Assembly: GCF_014651875.1 (NCBI RefSeq)
Contig: NZ_BMXS01000005.1
Coordinates: forward strand, 118,853-182,852
Source of the DNA: Litchfieldella qijiaojingensis
GTDB lineage: Bacteria; Pseudomonadota; Gammaproteobacteria; Pseudomonadales; Halomonadaceae
DNA length: 64,000 nucleotides
Direction of reading: 5' to 3'
Position 1 is the first letter of the stretch. Each line of letters begins with the position of its first letter. This document shows positions 34,498-43,023 of this stretch, piece by piece. Below the pieces are notes generated by a model that saw only the letters and a list, made by a program, of their open reading frames with translations, was not told the origin of the DNA and searched no databases. Made by a program: the position numbers and the translations under genes.

Positions 34498-35895
34498 TCA
34501 GGCCAGGCTACGCTCCATCACCACCAGGATCAGCAGCGGGGAGACGACGCGGATATACCAGGGCCAGATCTTCCAGAAGAGGGTCTTCTCAATCTCCGGC
34601 GCGCCGCGGCGCAGCTCCTGGAGCTTGGCATGGCGCGACAGCAGCCAGCCCACATAGATGCATACCAAGGCACCCACCAGGGGTATGCTGTAATTGATGG
34701 TCAGGGTGATGGCCAGGCCGAACAGCACCTCGAAGTAGGCCAGGATCAGAGTCGCCACGGCCAGGGTCACGGCACCCATCAGCAGGGTCGCCGGACGCCG
34801 GCGGATCACGCCGGTCTCCTCGATGGTTGACACCGGCACTTCCAGCACCGGGAACATGGACGTCAGGGCGGCGATGGCCAGCAGGACAAAGAAAATCAGC
34901 TCCAGCCCCTGCCCTAGCTGGCCCATGGCATCAAACATGGCCGGCATCACCGAGAACAGCAGGGTCGCGGAACTCTGCAGCTCGCCGGCCTCGTTGAAGA
35001 CCTCCACTCCCAGGCCGCTAGCCACGAACATCGCCGGCACGATCAGCAGACCGGCGACGAAGGCCACTCCCATGTCGATGAACATCACCTGGGCACCCAC
35101 CCTTGGCAGATGCGCCTGGCGACTCAGATAGGAACCGTAGACCACCATGGCACCCACGCCGATGGACAGCGAGAAGAACGCCTGACCCATGGCATCCAGC
35201 ATCAGTTGGCCATCGATACGCGAGATATCGGGAATCAGGTAGGCCTTCACTCCCTCACCGGCTCCGGGGAAGGTCATGATCACGGCGATCAGCGCCAGCA
35301 TCATCACCAGCAGCAACGGCATCAGCCGCCGCGACCAGCGCTCGATGCCCTGGTTGACGCCGGCCAGCACCACCGCCGCGGTTACCGACATGGCTAGCAG
35401 GGTCAGCGTCCAGTCGCGCCAGAAGCTCCCTTCGGCAAGCCAGGTACTGGCCCCGTTCAGGCCCAGCAACTCGCTGATAGGCAGCAGGGCATGGCCGATC
35501 AGCCAGCCAGTGACAATGGCATAGAAGGCCTGCCCCAGGCAGGCGGCCAGCAGCGCCAGCCCACCCACCGCCTGGCCGAAGCACCGCAGCAGGCCGCGCC
35601 CACCGACCTGGGCCATGGCATTGATGATGCCGCTCTGGGCATAGCGGCCCAGCGTCAGCTCGGCCATAAGCGCCGGGTAGGCGAGGATGACGGCCATGGC
35701 CAGATAGACCACCAGGAAGGCACCGCCGCCGTTGTTGGCGGCCATGGAGGGAAAGCTCCATACATTACCGAGCCCCACAGCCGCACCGGCGGCGGCCATC
35801 AGGAAGCCGAAACGGGTGGAGAACTGGGCCCGGGCCGGCGCCTCACGTGCAGGCGCTGCCGCCCCGGCGGCGGTCTTGGCTTGAGATATTGTCAT
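34498..35895 (-). CDS. Sodium-dependent neurotransmitter-symporter-family (NSS) transporter, possibly tryptophan or kynurenine uptake
   Basis: 465 residues from ATG 35895. The NSS signature GFLMAAAGAAVGLGNVWSFPSMAANNGGGAFLVVY lies at the first membrane helix, followed by about eleven more hydrophobic segments; IGVGAMVVYGSYLSR is also typical. Bacterial NSS proteins such as TnaT and LeuT import amino acids with Na+. It lies directly downstream of kynU, on the same strand, and near kynR and kynA, so tryptophan or kynurenine is a sensible guess. Confidence 0.88.
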   Translation of the reverse strand: MTISQAKTAAGAAAPAREAPARAQFSTRFGFLMAAAGAAVGLGNVWSFPSMAANNGGGAFLVVYLAMAVILAYPALMAELTLGRYAQSGIINAMAQVGGRGLLRCFGQAVGGLALLAACLGQAFYAIVTGWLIGHALLPISELLGLNGASTWLAEGSFWRDWTLTLLAMSVTAAVVLAGVNQGIERWSRRLMPLLLVMMLALIAVIMTFPGAGEGVKAYLIPDISRIDGQLMLDAMGQAFFSLSIGVGAMVVYGSYLSRQAHLPRVGAQVMFIDMGVAFVAGLLIVPAMFVASGLGVEVFNEAGELQSSATLLFSVMPAMFDAMGQLGQGLELIFFVLLAIAALTSMFPVLEVPVSTIEETGVIRRRPATLLMGAVTLAVATLILAYFEVLFGLAITLTINYSIPLVGALVCIYVGWLLSRHAKLQELRRGAPEIEKTLFWKIWPWYIRVVSPLLILVVMERSLA

Positions 35896-35933
35896 TGGAA
35901 TCAACTCACCAGGTCATGCTGTGGATTGATGAC

Positions 35934-36000
35934 TCAGCAGGGCAGCTCGCCGAGTCGCTCGAGAATGTAGAAGTGGTTGCAATCGGCCAGTTCCCGGGCC
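35934..36000 (-). pseudogene. C-terminal remnant of an alpha/beta hydrolase, perhaps a kynurenine formamidase
   Basis: Between kynU and the NSS gene the reverse strand encodes ARELADCNHFYILERLGELPC and a stop; an in-frame stop lies just before it. The Asn-His-Phe-(Tyr)-Ile-Leu-Glu pattern is typical of the catalytic-His end of esterase-type hydrolases (usually D/N-H-F followed by a short helix). In tryptophan catabolism a formamidase acts between dioxygenase and kynureninase, so the position fits. Only about 22 codons remain. Confidence 0.45.
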
Positions 36001-36022
36001 TACGGGGATGCCCCGGCAGTCA

Positions 36023-37255
36023 TCAGGTGACCTCAGCCCGCTCCTGGAAGCGCGGCGCTAGGTACTCGCGGCGCTCCACCACCTCGCGGAAATGTCGCGC
36101 CGCCTGCCAGACGTCCTCATAGCTCAGGTACAGTGGCGTGAAGCCGAAGCGCATCAAACCCGGTTCCCGATAGTCGCCGATCACGCCCCGGGCGATCAGT
36201 GCCTGGACGATGGCATAGCCGTGCTCGCGCACGATCAGCGCCACCTGACTGCCGCGCTCCGCCGGCGGTGGGGTGATGTCGCCGATGCCATGGGCCTCGA
36301 GCAGGTCCGCCAAGCAGTCGCGGAACAGCTCGGTCATCTTCAGGCTCTTCTCGCGTAGCGCCGCCATGTCCACCTCCTGCCAGAGCCGTAACGAGGCCTC
36401 CAGGGGGGCATAGATCAGCGCCGAGTGAGTGCCGCTACGAAAGCGGGTAATGCCCGACGCCGGGGCATAGTCGCCGTCGAAGGCGAAAGGCGCGGCATGG
36501 CCGTGCCAGCCGGAGAGCGGCTGCCAGCCGCCAGCCTGGTGGTCGCGGTGCACATAGAGGAAGGCCGGGGCCCCAGGGCCGCCATTGAGGTACTTGTAGG
36601 TGCAGCCCACCGCATAGCGGACGCCGCAGTCATGCAGATCTACCGGCAGGGCGCCGGCGGAGTGGGCCAGGTCCCAGACGATCTCGGCACCATGCTCGTG
36701 CACCAACTGGGTCGTGGCGGCCATGTCGCGCAGGCGTCCGGTGCGGTAGTGGACCTGACTCAGCACTACCGCCGCCACCCGGTCGTCCAGGTAGTCGACG
36801 AGCGCCGCGCCCTCCGGCAATACCCGGTGCTCGTAACCAGCGAAGCGGCATAGGCCCTGGGCGATATAGCCATCGGTGGGGAAGTTGCCGCCCTCGCTGA
36901 GGATCACCGGGCGCTGGCGGCCCTGGGACTCGGTGATATAGCCCAGCAGCTTGAAGAGATTGAGGGTGATGTTGTCGGTGACGATCACCTCCCCCTGCCC
37001 CGCCCCGATCAGCGGTGCCATCAGATTGCCCAAGCGCTCCGGGGCATCGAACCAGCCTTGGTTCCAACCCTTGATCAGTTCATCACGCCACTGATCCAGG
37101 GTGCTGACCACGGCTTCTCGGGAAGCCAGGGGTTGGGCGCCGAGCGAGTTGCCATCCAGGTAGATCTCTCCATCGGGCAGCGCGAAGCGGGCCTTGAACG
37201 TCGCCAGGGGATCCCAACGATCCAGTTCGCGAACGGCCTCAAGGGTCATGGGCAT
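36023..37255 (-). CDS. kynU: Kynureninase (first copy)
   Basis: 410 residues from ATG 37255 (GGAGGTGTTCC upstream). A PLP enzyme that cleaves kynurenine to anthranilate and alanine. The PLP Lys lies in YAVGCTYKYLNGGPGAPAF; other family motifs are YLDGNSLGAQP, SEGGNFPTDGYI and WDLAHSAGALPVDLHD. It is divergent from the Lrp-type regulator gene with a perfect palindrome between them. A second kynureninase (43024-44271) is clearly homologous but not near-identical, so this is not a recent duplication. Confidence 0.94.
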   Translation of the reverse strand: MPMTLEAVRELDRWDPLATFKARFALPDGEIYLDGNSLGAQPLASREAVVSTLDQWRDELIKGWNQGWFDAPERLGNLMAPLIGAGQGEVIVTDNITLNLFKLLGYITESQGRQRPVILSEGGNFPTDGYIAQGLCRFAGYEHRVLPEGAALVDYLDDRVAAVVLSQVHYRTGRLRDMAATTQLVHEHGAEIVWDLAHSAGALPVDLHDCGVRYAVGCTYKYLNGGPGAPAFLYVHRDHQAGGWQPLSGWHGHAAPFAFDGDYAPASGITRFRSGTHSALIYAPLEASLRLWQEVDMAALREKSLKMTELFRDCLADLLEAHGIGDITPPPAERGSQVALIVREHGYAIVQALIARGVIGDYREPGLMRFGFTPLYLSYEDVWQAARHFREVVERREYLAPRFQERAEVT

Positions 37256-37352
37256 GGAACACCTCCAGAGAATACGGGCAGCGAGTGCATGGCCACGATT
37301 CTAGGAGGAGCAGCACGGGACAGGCTTGCGTTATTTGTCATGAATACCGATG

Positions 37353-37375
37353 TTGATGCAAAATCATTGCATCAA
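37353..37375. promoter_or_regulatory. Palindromic operator between kynU and kynR
   Basis: TTGATGCAA-AATCA-TTGCATCAA: perfect 9-bp arms around a 5-bp centre, 12 bp before kynR and about 98 bp before kynU. Lrp/AsnC regulators bind such AT-rich inverted repeats. It is the obvious site for the adjacent KynR-like protein to control itself and kynU. Confidence 0.65.
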
Positions 37376-37386
37376 ATGAAGAAAAC

Positions 37387-37863
37387 ATGCGAATGAACAA
37401 GATAGACCGCTTCGACAGCAAGATCCTGCAGGCTCTACAGCGAGACGCACGCCTGACCCTTGGCGCCTTGGCAGAGACCGTCAACCTGTCGCCCAGTCAG
37501 TGCTCGCGACGCATCGCCCGGCTGGAAAAGGAGAGTGTCATCGAGGGTTATGCCCTGCGCCTGAATCCGGAGGCCCTCGGGCTCAAGGTCACCGCCTTCG
37601 TCTTTCTCTCGGTGGACAAGGGGCGCATGGCCTCGCCCCGGGAGGCGGTCGCGGCCCTGCTGGCCCGCGACGAGGTAATCGACTGCCATACTGTCACCGG
37701 CAGCCATGACTTCATCCTGCGAGTGGTGGTGGAGGACCTGGCGGCGCTCTCCCGCTTCCTCTCCACTACCATCAGTCCCATGCCGGGCATCCGTGATATC
37801 GCGACCCAGGTAGCCATGGATACCCTCAAAACCAACGGGCCCCTGAAGGTCGAATCGGGGTAA
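37387..37863 (+). CDS. kynR: Lrp/AsnC-family regulator, KynR-like
   Basis: 158 residues (ATG 37387 or 37393). The N-terminal helix-turn-helix has IDRFDSKILQALQRDARLTLGALAETVNLSPSQCSRRIARLEKESVIEGY. The C-terminal RAM/AsnC ligand domain has VIDCHTVTGSHDFILRVVVEDL. It is divergent from kynU. In Pseudomonas KynR is an Lrp-type activator of kynurenine genes that senses kynurenine; that role is inferred here from placement. Confidence 0.85.
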   Translation: MRMNKIDRFDSKILQALQRDARLTLGALAETVNLSPSQCSRRIARLEKESVIEGYALRLNPEALGLKVTAFVFLSVDKGRMASPREAVAALLARDEVIDCHTVTGSHDFILRVVVEDLAALSRFLSTTISPMPGIRDIATQVAMDTLKTNGPLKVESG

Positions 37864-38132
37864 GGAGCCGAATAGTCGACACCTGACTGGCATGCATCGC
37901 CTCGAGCAGGCTTTCCGCTAGGTCACGGTCATTTGCTTCCTGCCACTCGAGCACAAGCTTGGCGCGCAGCACCGGCTCCAGCGGTGCACAACCGTCGCCC
38001 TGCCGCGGCAAGTTACAAGTGAACACTATTCGGCATCTCCTTCGGTTCCGATTCCGGCTAGTTTTCCCCATCCGCGGGGATACACTGGTGAAATGGAAAG
38101 CAAGGGAAATCGGGTATGAGAGGGATGCCACT

Positions 38133-39506
38133 ATGCTGGATCGCGAACTCTGCCGTCAGGCCCGCCTGTCGCGGGATGCTCGCTTCGATGGCCAATTTTT
38201 CACTGCGGTGAAGACCACCGGCATCTACTGCCGGCCGATCTGCCCGGCCACGCCACCGCTGGAGAGCAATGTCGTCTACTTCGACAGCGCCGTGGCAGCA
38301 GCGCAGGCGGGTTTTCGCCCCTGCCTGCGCTGCCGCCCGGACAGCGCCCCGGATTCCCCGGCCTGGCGCGGCACGCAGACCACACTCGAGCGTGCCCTGC
38401 GCCTGATCGACGAAGGTGCCCTGCAGGAAGGTAGCCTGGCCAGCCTCTGCGAGCGTCTGGGAATCGGCGAGCGCTACCTGCGCCGGCTATTCCAGCAACG
38501 CTTCGGCGTCGCGCCGAAGACCTACGCCCTTTACCGCCAATGCCTGTTCGCCAAGCAGTTGCTGCACCAGACGACGCTGCCCATCACCGACATCGCCTAC
38601 GCCAGCGGCTTTCGCAGCCTGCGCCGTTTCAATGATGCCTTCAAGTCGCACATCGGGCTCACCCCACGAGACGTGCGCCGCGAACCGGCCGAGCGTTCCT
38701 CAGCCCTGACCCTGCGTCTCGCCTACCGTCCGCCCTATGCCTGGGAAAGCCTGCGCGACTTCTTCATCAGCCGCCAGATCAAAGGCCTGGAGTGGGTCGG
38801 CGACCAGCATTACGGTCGCTGCGTCGCCTGGGGAGAGGCGCGAGGCCATTTTACCGCCGAGCACAGACCCGACCGGCATGACTTCCTGGTGATGCTGGAA
38901 CTCAACGATCTGCGCATGCTGTCACCGGTGGTCCGGCGGATCCGTCGCCTGCTCGACCTGGATGCCGATACCGCAGTGATCGAAGCGCACCTGAGCCATG
39001 CGCTACCCGACCTGTCACTGATAGAAGGCCTGCGCCTGCCCGGTGTGTGGAGCCTGTTCGAGGCTGGCGTACGCGCCATTCTCGGCCAGCAAGTCACGAT
39101 CGTCGCCGCTCGTCGGCTGGTTACCACACTGGTCACGACACTCGGCGAGCCGGTAGGCGAAGCGGGTGGGCAAGTCCGATACCACTTTCCCACCTCCTCC
39201 CGAATCGCCGACAGCGACCTGGCTTTTCTGAAGATGCCTGAAGCGCGCCGCGAAACCCTGCACCGCTTCGCTACTTTTCATAGGCAGCAAACTGAAAACT
39301 TCGATGAACCGTCGACCTGGACGGCACTGAAGGGGGTCGGTCAGTGGACAGCGGACTACGCCGCCATGCGCGGCGCCAGCCACCCCGATATCTGGCTGGC
39401 CGGCGACCTCGGCGTCAAGAGGGCCCTGCCCTCGCTGAACGGCCACGACCCTGCTGGCGCCGCCCCGTGGCGCAGCTATCTCACCTTGCAGCTATGGTCT
39501 CGATAA
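38133..39506 (+). CDS. Ada regulatory domain-AlkA DNA glycosylase fusion
   Basis: 457 residues from ATG 38133 (MLDRELCRQARLS). The order is: Ada Zn-binding methyl-acceptor domain (residues about 1-75; four Cys in TGIYCRPIC and RPCLRCRPD), an AraC-type helix-turn-helix (about 80-190; DIAYASGFRSLRRFNDAF and GLTPRDVR), then an AlkA-type 3-methyladenine glycosylase with ALKGVGQWTADYAAMRG and the catalytic Asp in WLAGDLGVKRAL. It both senses methyl damage and removes alkylated bases. The ogt gene follows after 21 bp. A collapsed copy of the pair is at 16652-16810. Confidence 0.92.
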   Translation: MLDRELCRQARLSRDARFDGQFFTAVKTTGIYCRPICPATPPLESNVVYFDSAVAAAQAGFRPCLRCRPDSAPDSPAWRGTQTTLERALRLIDEGALQEGSLASLCERLGIGERYLRRLFQQRFGVAPKTYALYRQCLFAKQLLHQTTLPITDIAYASGFRSLRRFNDAFKSHIGLTPRDVRREPAERSSALTLRLAYRPPYAWESLRDFFISRQIKGLEWVGDQHYGRCVAWGEARGHFTAEHRPDRHDFLVMLELNDLRMLSPVVRRIRRLLDLDADTAVIEAHLSHALPDLSLIEGLRLPGVWSLFEAGVRAILGQQVTIVAARRLVTTLVTTLGEPVGEAGGQVRYHFPTSSRIADSDLAFLKMPEARRETLHRFATFHRQQTENFDEPSTWTALKGVGQWTADYAAMRGASHPDIWLAGDLGVKRALPSLNGHDPAGAAPWRSYLTLQLWSR

Positions 39507-39527
39507 GTCACTCCAGGAGCCGCCGAC

Positions 39528-40037
39528 ATGTCCCACGACACGACATCCGCCCCGTACCTCGACTACTACCAACCGCCGGGTGAAACGCCTCTTGGCCTGC
39601 TGCGCATTCGCGCCAGCGAGGAAGGCCTGACCGAGGTTACCTTCGTCGAAACACGCGACGAACCGCCCCGGCCACATCCCCACACCCAGCGCTGCTGTGA
39701 GCAATTGGCGGAATACTTCGAGGGCCAACGCCAGGACTTCGACTTGCCGCTGGCACCGCAAGGCACGCCGTTCCAGCAAAACGTGTGGGCACAACTGACC
39801 AAGATCCCGTTCGGCGAGACCTGCAGCTATGCGGAGATCGCCGAGCGCATCGGCCAGCTCACAGCCATGCGCGCCGTCGGCGCCGCCAACGGTCGCAATC
39901 CGCTGGCGATCGTGGTTCCCTGCCATCGGGTGATCGGCAGAAACGGCCAGCTCACCGGCTATGCCGGCGGGCTCGAAAGGAAGCGCTGGCTGCTGCTACA
40001 TGAGCAGGAGCATCTCCCTTATTCACTGAATTCCTGA
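39528..40037 (+). CDS. ogt: Methylated-DNA-protein cysteine methyltransferase
   Basis: 169 residues. The active-site motif VVPCHRVIGRNGQLTGYAGG gives the Cys that accepts the alkyl group from O6-alkylguanine. The DNA-binding helix region is FQQNVWAQLTKIPFGETCSYAEIAERIG. It is a suicide repair protein, probably co-transcribed with the Ada-AlkA fusion 21 bp upstream. Confidence 0.95.
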   Translation: MSHDTTSAPYLDYYQPPGETPLGLLRIRASEEGLTEVTFVETRDEPPRPHPHTQRCCEQLAEYFEGQRQDFDLPLAPQGTPFQQNVWAQLTKIPFGETCSYAEIAERIGQLTAMRAVGAANGRNPLAIVVPCHRVIGRNGQLTGYAGGLERKRWLLLHEQEHLPYSLNS

Positions 40038-40070
40038 GAAAACACTGGATACATGTATGCACAGACTCAG
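40038..40070. repeat. Degenerate end of the 142-bp MITE-like element
   Basis: GAAAACACTGGATACATGTA and the following bases resemble the left end of the element at 42864-43005 (AAACACTGAATAAATGTC...CTCA) with several mismatches. The match stops where the AT-rich AbiE promoter begins, so it may mark an old insertion junction. Confidence 0.4.
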
Positions 40071-40097
40071 CAAGCTTGGTTTATAAGTCCATAAAAA

Positions 40098-40198
40098 TAC
40101 GGCGTCAACTGCCGTATATATAAAAATACGTAAACCATATCTGCGAGAAAGGTTTGATAATCCAGCTATATACGGCAATAATTGCCGTATATAGCTGG
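40098..40198. promoter_or_regulatory. abiE control region with two inverted repeats
   Basis: A 37-bp perfect palindrome (CCAGCTATATACGGCAA-TAA-TTGCCGTATATAGCTGG) occupies 40162-40198, 11 bp before the antitoxin ATG. Upstream, at 40098-40116, TACGGC and GCCGTA flank a 7-bp spacer, sharing the same core. AbiEi antitoxins are known to bind paired inverted repeats in their own promoter, so these are probable autoregulatory operators. The region is AT-rich. Confidence 0.7.
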
Positions 40199-40209
40199 AT
40201 TTATAAACC

Positions 40210-40983
40210 ATGTTGAACACAGACGCCCGACAACAGCTTCGAGAGCTCTTGCCACTGGAGATGGTGGCCACTAAGCAGTGGCTGCTTGACCAGGGGTTAA
40301 ACCTGCATTTTGTGGATAACGCCGTGCGCAGCGGAACGTTGCAGCCTCTTGCCGCTGGTGTCTATGCCCTGTTGGAGGCCAAAGTCAGCTGGCAAGGCGT
40401 TATCGCATCGTTACAGAGGATGTCTGAGCAGCCGGTGCATGTGGGTGGGCTGACGGCCATTAACCTGGCAGGTTTAGGACAGTACCTCTCCAGGGGTTCC
40501 GAGCCACGTATCCAGCTCTACTCCGCAGACCCACTGCCCCGGTGGCTGACAAGGGTACCGGTAAAGGCAAAGTTCGTATGGCATGGTACCCGCCGCTTAT
40601 GGCCTGAAACGGTGATGAACGACACTAGGCTCCTGCGCGAGGATACTTGGCGGGAAGGGCTGCCACCGGTTTATTTTTCGTGCCCTGAAAAGGCCACCCT
40701 GGAAGCTCTGATGGAGGTGCCCAAAGCCATGAGCTTTGAGCATGCCGATGAACTGATGCAAGGACTGCACAACCTGTCTCCTCGCAAGCTGGATACCTTG
40801 CTAACTGCCTGTAACAACGTCAAGGTGAAAAGGCTTTTCCTTTGGCTGGCCGAGCGGCAGGGGCATGCCTGGTTCAAGCGATTGAAACCGGAAGATTACG
40901 ATATCGGCTCTGGTAAGCGGGTCGTTGCCGAAGGGGGTCGCTTGAACAAGAAGTGGCATATCACCGTGCCCAAAGAGATGTGA
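40210..40983 (+). CDS. abiEi: AbiEi-family antitoxin (type IV toxin-antitoxin)
   Basis: 257 residues. An N-terminal winged helix-turn-helix (ATKQWLLDQGLNLHFVDNAVRSGTLQPLAAGVYAL) is followed by the AbiEi C-terminal domain with HVGGLTAINLAGLGQYL, YFSCPEKATLEALMEVP and the end VVAEGGRLNKKWHITVPKEM, all typical. It represses its own operon and counteracts the nucleotidyltransferase toxin encoded 8 bp downstream. Codon and base use are less GC-rich than in the flanking genes, suggesting acquisition. Confidence 0.88.
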   Translation: MLNTDARQQLRELLPLEMVATKQWLLDQGLNLHFVDNAVRSGTLQPLAAGVYALLEAKVSWQGVIASLQRMSEQPVHVGGLTAINLAGLGQYLSRGSEPRIQLYSADPLPRWLTRVPVKAKFVWHGTRRLWPETVMNDTRLLREDTWREGLPPVYFSCPEKATLEALMEVPKAMSFEHADELMQGLHNLSPRKLDTLLTACNNVKVKRLFLWLAERQGHAWFKRLKPEDYDIGSGKRVVAEGGRLNKKWHITVPKEM

Positions 40984-40991
40984 GAATCAGG

Positions 40992-41909
40992 ATGGATAGG
41001 AAAAGCGGTTTCTACCGGCAGGTCCAGCTACTGTTACAGCTAATCCCTTTTGTCGCCCGCCATGAGTGCTTTGCGCTCAAGGGAGGCACCGCCATTAATT
41101 TATTCGTTCGAGACTTTCCCCGATTATCGGTGGATATCGACCTGGTGTTCCTGTCCATGATGGAACGCATCGAGGCATTGGCCACGATACGCACCAATTT
41201 GGAGAAACTGGCTACCGCTATCAGGAACGGCATCAAGGGCGCGGAAGTCGTGGAATTGTTCCAGGAAAAGGATGATGCGCTCCGCCTCACAGTTGGTAGG
41301 GATGGGGTTCAAATCAAAATTGAGCTCTCGCCTGTACTGAGAGGTACGGTTTATGAGCCCAAAATAATGGCCGTGAGCGAAGCTGTTGAGGATGAGTTTG
41401 GTTTTGCGGAAATGTCGGTCGTTGCCTTTGCCGATCTATACGCTGGAAAGATCTGCGCTGCACTGGATCGCCAGCACCCCAGAGACCTGTTCGACGTGAA
41501 ATGGCTGCTGGATAACGAAGGGCTGACACACGAACTGCGCAAAGCCCTGCTCGTATACATGATCAGCCATAACCGGCCGATTGCCGAGCTGCTGCGCCCC
41601 CGCTTCAAGGACATTTCTGGCCTGTATCATGGCGAGTTCGAAAGCATGGCGGAACAGGATGTGCCTCTGGAAGAGCTGGAAGCTGCACGAGAGCAACTGG
41701 TCGAAGTCATCAACGCTTCGCTTACCGACCAGGAACGAGACTTCCTGCTGTCTTTCAAGAACCGAGCGCCAGAGTGGTCGCTTCTGGGGCTGGAAGGTGT
41801 AGAGCAGCTACCAGCAGTTCGCTGGAAGCTGCATAACCTGACCAGAATGAGCGATGAGAAGCATGCCGAGGCCTACGCTTACCTCCAGCGGGTACTCTGC
41901 GTCTTGTAA
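40992..41909 (+). CDS. abiEii: AbiEii-family nucleotidyltransferase toxin
   Basis: 305 residues from ATG 40992. The nucleotidyltransferase core FALKGGTAINLFVRDFPRLSVDIDLVF shows the Gly-Gly and Asp-X-Asp catalytic pattern of AbiEii/AbiGii toxins. ADLYAGKICAALDRQHPRDLFDVKWLL is the conserved second region. AbiE systems inhibit growth reversibly and abort phage infection. The gene is AT-richer than its neighbours, like the antitoxin gene. Confidence 0.88.
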   Translation: MDRKSGFYRQVQLLLQLIPFVARHECFALKGGTAINLFVRDFPRLSVDIDLVFLSMMERIEALATIRTNLEKLATAIRNGIKGAEVVELFQEKDDALRLTVGRDGVQIKIELSPVLRGTVYEPKIMAVSEAVEDEFGFAEMSVVAFADLYAGKICAALDRQHPRDLFDVKWLLDNEGLTHELRKALLVYMISHNRPIAELLRPRFKDISGLYHGEFESMAEQDVPLEELEAAREQLVEVINASLTDQERDFLLSFKNRAPEWSLLGLEGVEQLPAVRWKLHNLTRMSDEKHAEAYAYLQRVLCVL

Positions 41910-42004
41910 TCAGAGAGGCATTACGGGACAGGCTTGAGCTGCTGGGCCACCTCGCCGATGCCGACCATACTTTGCGTATGAGGTGTGACGATGAGGTGGA
42001 CAGG

Positions 42005-42862
42005 ATGGCCAATCGCGACTGGGAAAAGATGACCCCACACACGGTGGATCTGGAAGGAGAAACCGTGCACTGGGATCAAGAGATGAGCTATGGCCAGTAC
42101 CTGGACCTGGAACGGTTACTGGCGTGTCAGCACCCGAACTCCGGACAGCATGATGAAATGCTATTCATCGTGCTCCACCAAGTATCTGAATTGTGGCTCA
42201 AGCAGTGCCTGCACGAGGCCCATGCCGCCGCTGACCATATCCGTAAGGATGAGCTCAAGCCCGCCTTCAAGATGCTGTCACGCATTGCCCGCATCCAGGA
42301 GCAGATGATCCATGTCTGGGAAGTGCTGGTCACCATGACACCGTCGGATTACGCCTGCTTCCGCGATAGCCTGGGGCAAAGCTCGGGATTACAGTCCTAC
42401 CAGTACCGGGAGCTGGAATTCCTGCTCGGTAACAAGAACCCCAGGATGGTCGAGGTTCACCGCAACCACCGCCAGCACTACGAGCGGCTGACCCAGGTGC
42501 TGCACGAGCCCAGCATCTACGACATCAGCCTGCAACTGCTCAAGCGGCGCGGATTCGACATTCCCGCCGCCTACGTGAAGCGCGACTGGTCCCAACCCTA
42601 CCAGCCGAGTGCAAAAGTGGAGCAGGCCTGGGCCGAGATCTATCGCCATACGGACAAGTACTGGGATCTGTACGAGCTGGCGGAAAAGCTGGTCGACACG
42701 GAATACAACTTCCAGAAATGGCGCTTCAGCCATATGAAAACCGTGGAGCGCATCATTGGCTACAAGCGGGGCACCGGCGGTACCGCGGGCGTTGCATATC
42801 TTGCCAAGGCGCTGGATCTGAAGTTCTTTCCCGAGCTGTGGTCGGTCAGAACGGCCATGTAA
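42005..42862 (+). CDS. kynA: Tryptophan 2,3-dioxygenase
   Basis: 285 residues from ATG 42005 (GAGGTGGACAGG upstream). A haem enzyme that opens the indole ring of tryptophan to N-formylkynurenine. Motifs: MSYGQYLDLERLL, HDEMLFIVLHQVSELWLKQ, SSGLQSYQYRELEFLLGNKNP, the haem-ligand His in WRFSHMKTVERIIGYKRGTGGT, and FFPELWSVR. The frame stays open upstream to within the AbiEii 3' end with coding-like sequence (RDRLELLGHLADADHTL) but no good start, so a remnant of an earlier gene may sit there. A MITE-like element separates it from kynU. Confidence 0.94.
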   Translation: MANRDWEKMTPHTVDLEGETVHWDQEMSYGQYLDLERLLACQHPNSGQHDEMLFIVLHQVSELWLKQCLHEAHAAADHIRKDELKPAFKMLSRIARIQEQMIHVWEVLVTMTPSDYACFRDSLGQSSGLQSYQYRELEFLLGNKNPRMVEVHRNHRQHYERLTQVLHEPSIYDISLQLLKRRGFDIPAAYVKRDWSQPYQPSAKVEQAWAEIYRHTDKYWDLYELAEKLVDTEYNFQKWRFSHMKTVERIIGYKRGTGGTAGVAYLAKALDLKFFPELWSVRTAM

Positions 42863-42863
42863 G

Positions 42864-43005
42864 GGAAACACTGAATAAATGTCTGCGCTACTCAATCGCT
42901 GCGTTACGCGGTGCTCGCAAGCCTCACAGATACCCCATATGCTCCGGTTGCTGCGCTCCGGGCGCCTTGCGCTTGAGCATGCTCGTCGATTTATTCAGCG
43001 CTTCC
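42864..43005. repeat. MITE-like element, 142 bp
   Basis: The ends are inverted: GGAAACACTGAATAAATGTC on the left and, on the opposite strand, GGAAGCGCTGAATAAATCG on the right. The interior includes GCTCGCAAGCCTCACAGAT and CTCCGGTTGCTGCGCTCCGG. No coding capacity. It starts immediately after the kynA stop and ends 18 bp before kynU. Partial copies occur at 40038-40070 and 49466-49479, so it is a dispersed repeat family. Confidence 0.65.
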
Positions 43006-43023
43006 TCAGGTAAGGAGCCTCCT

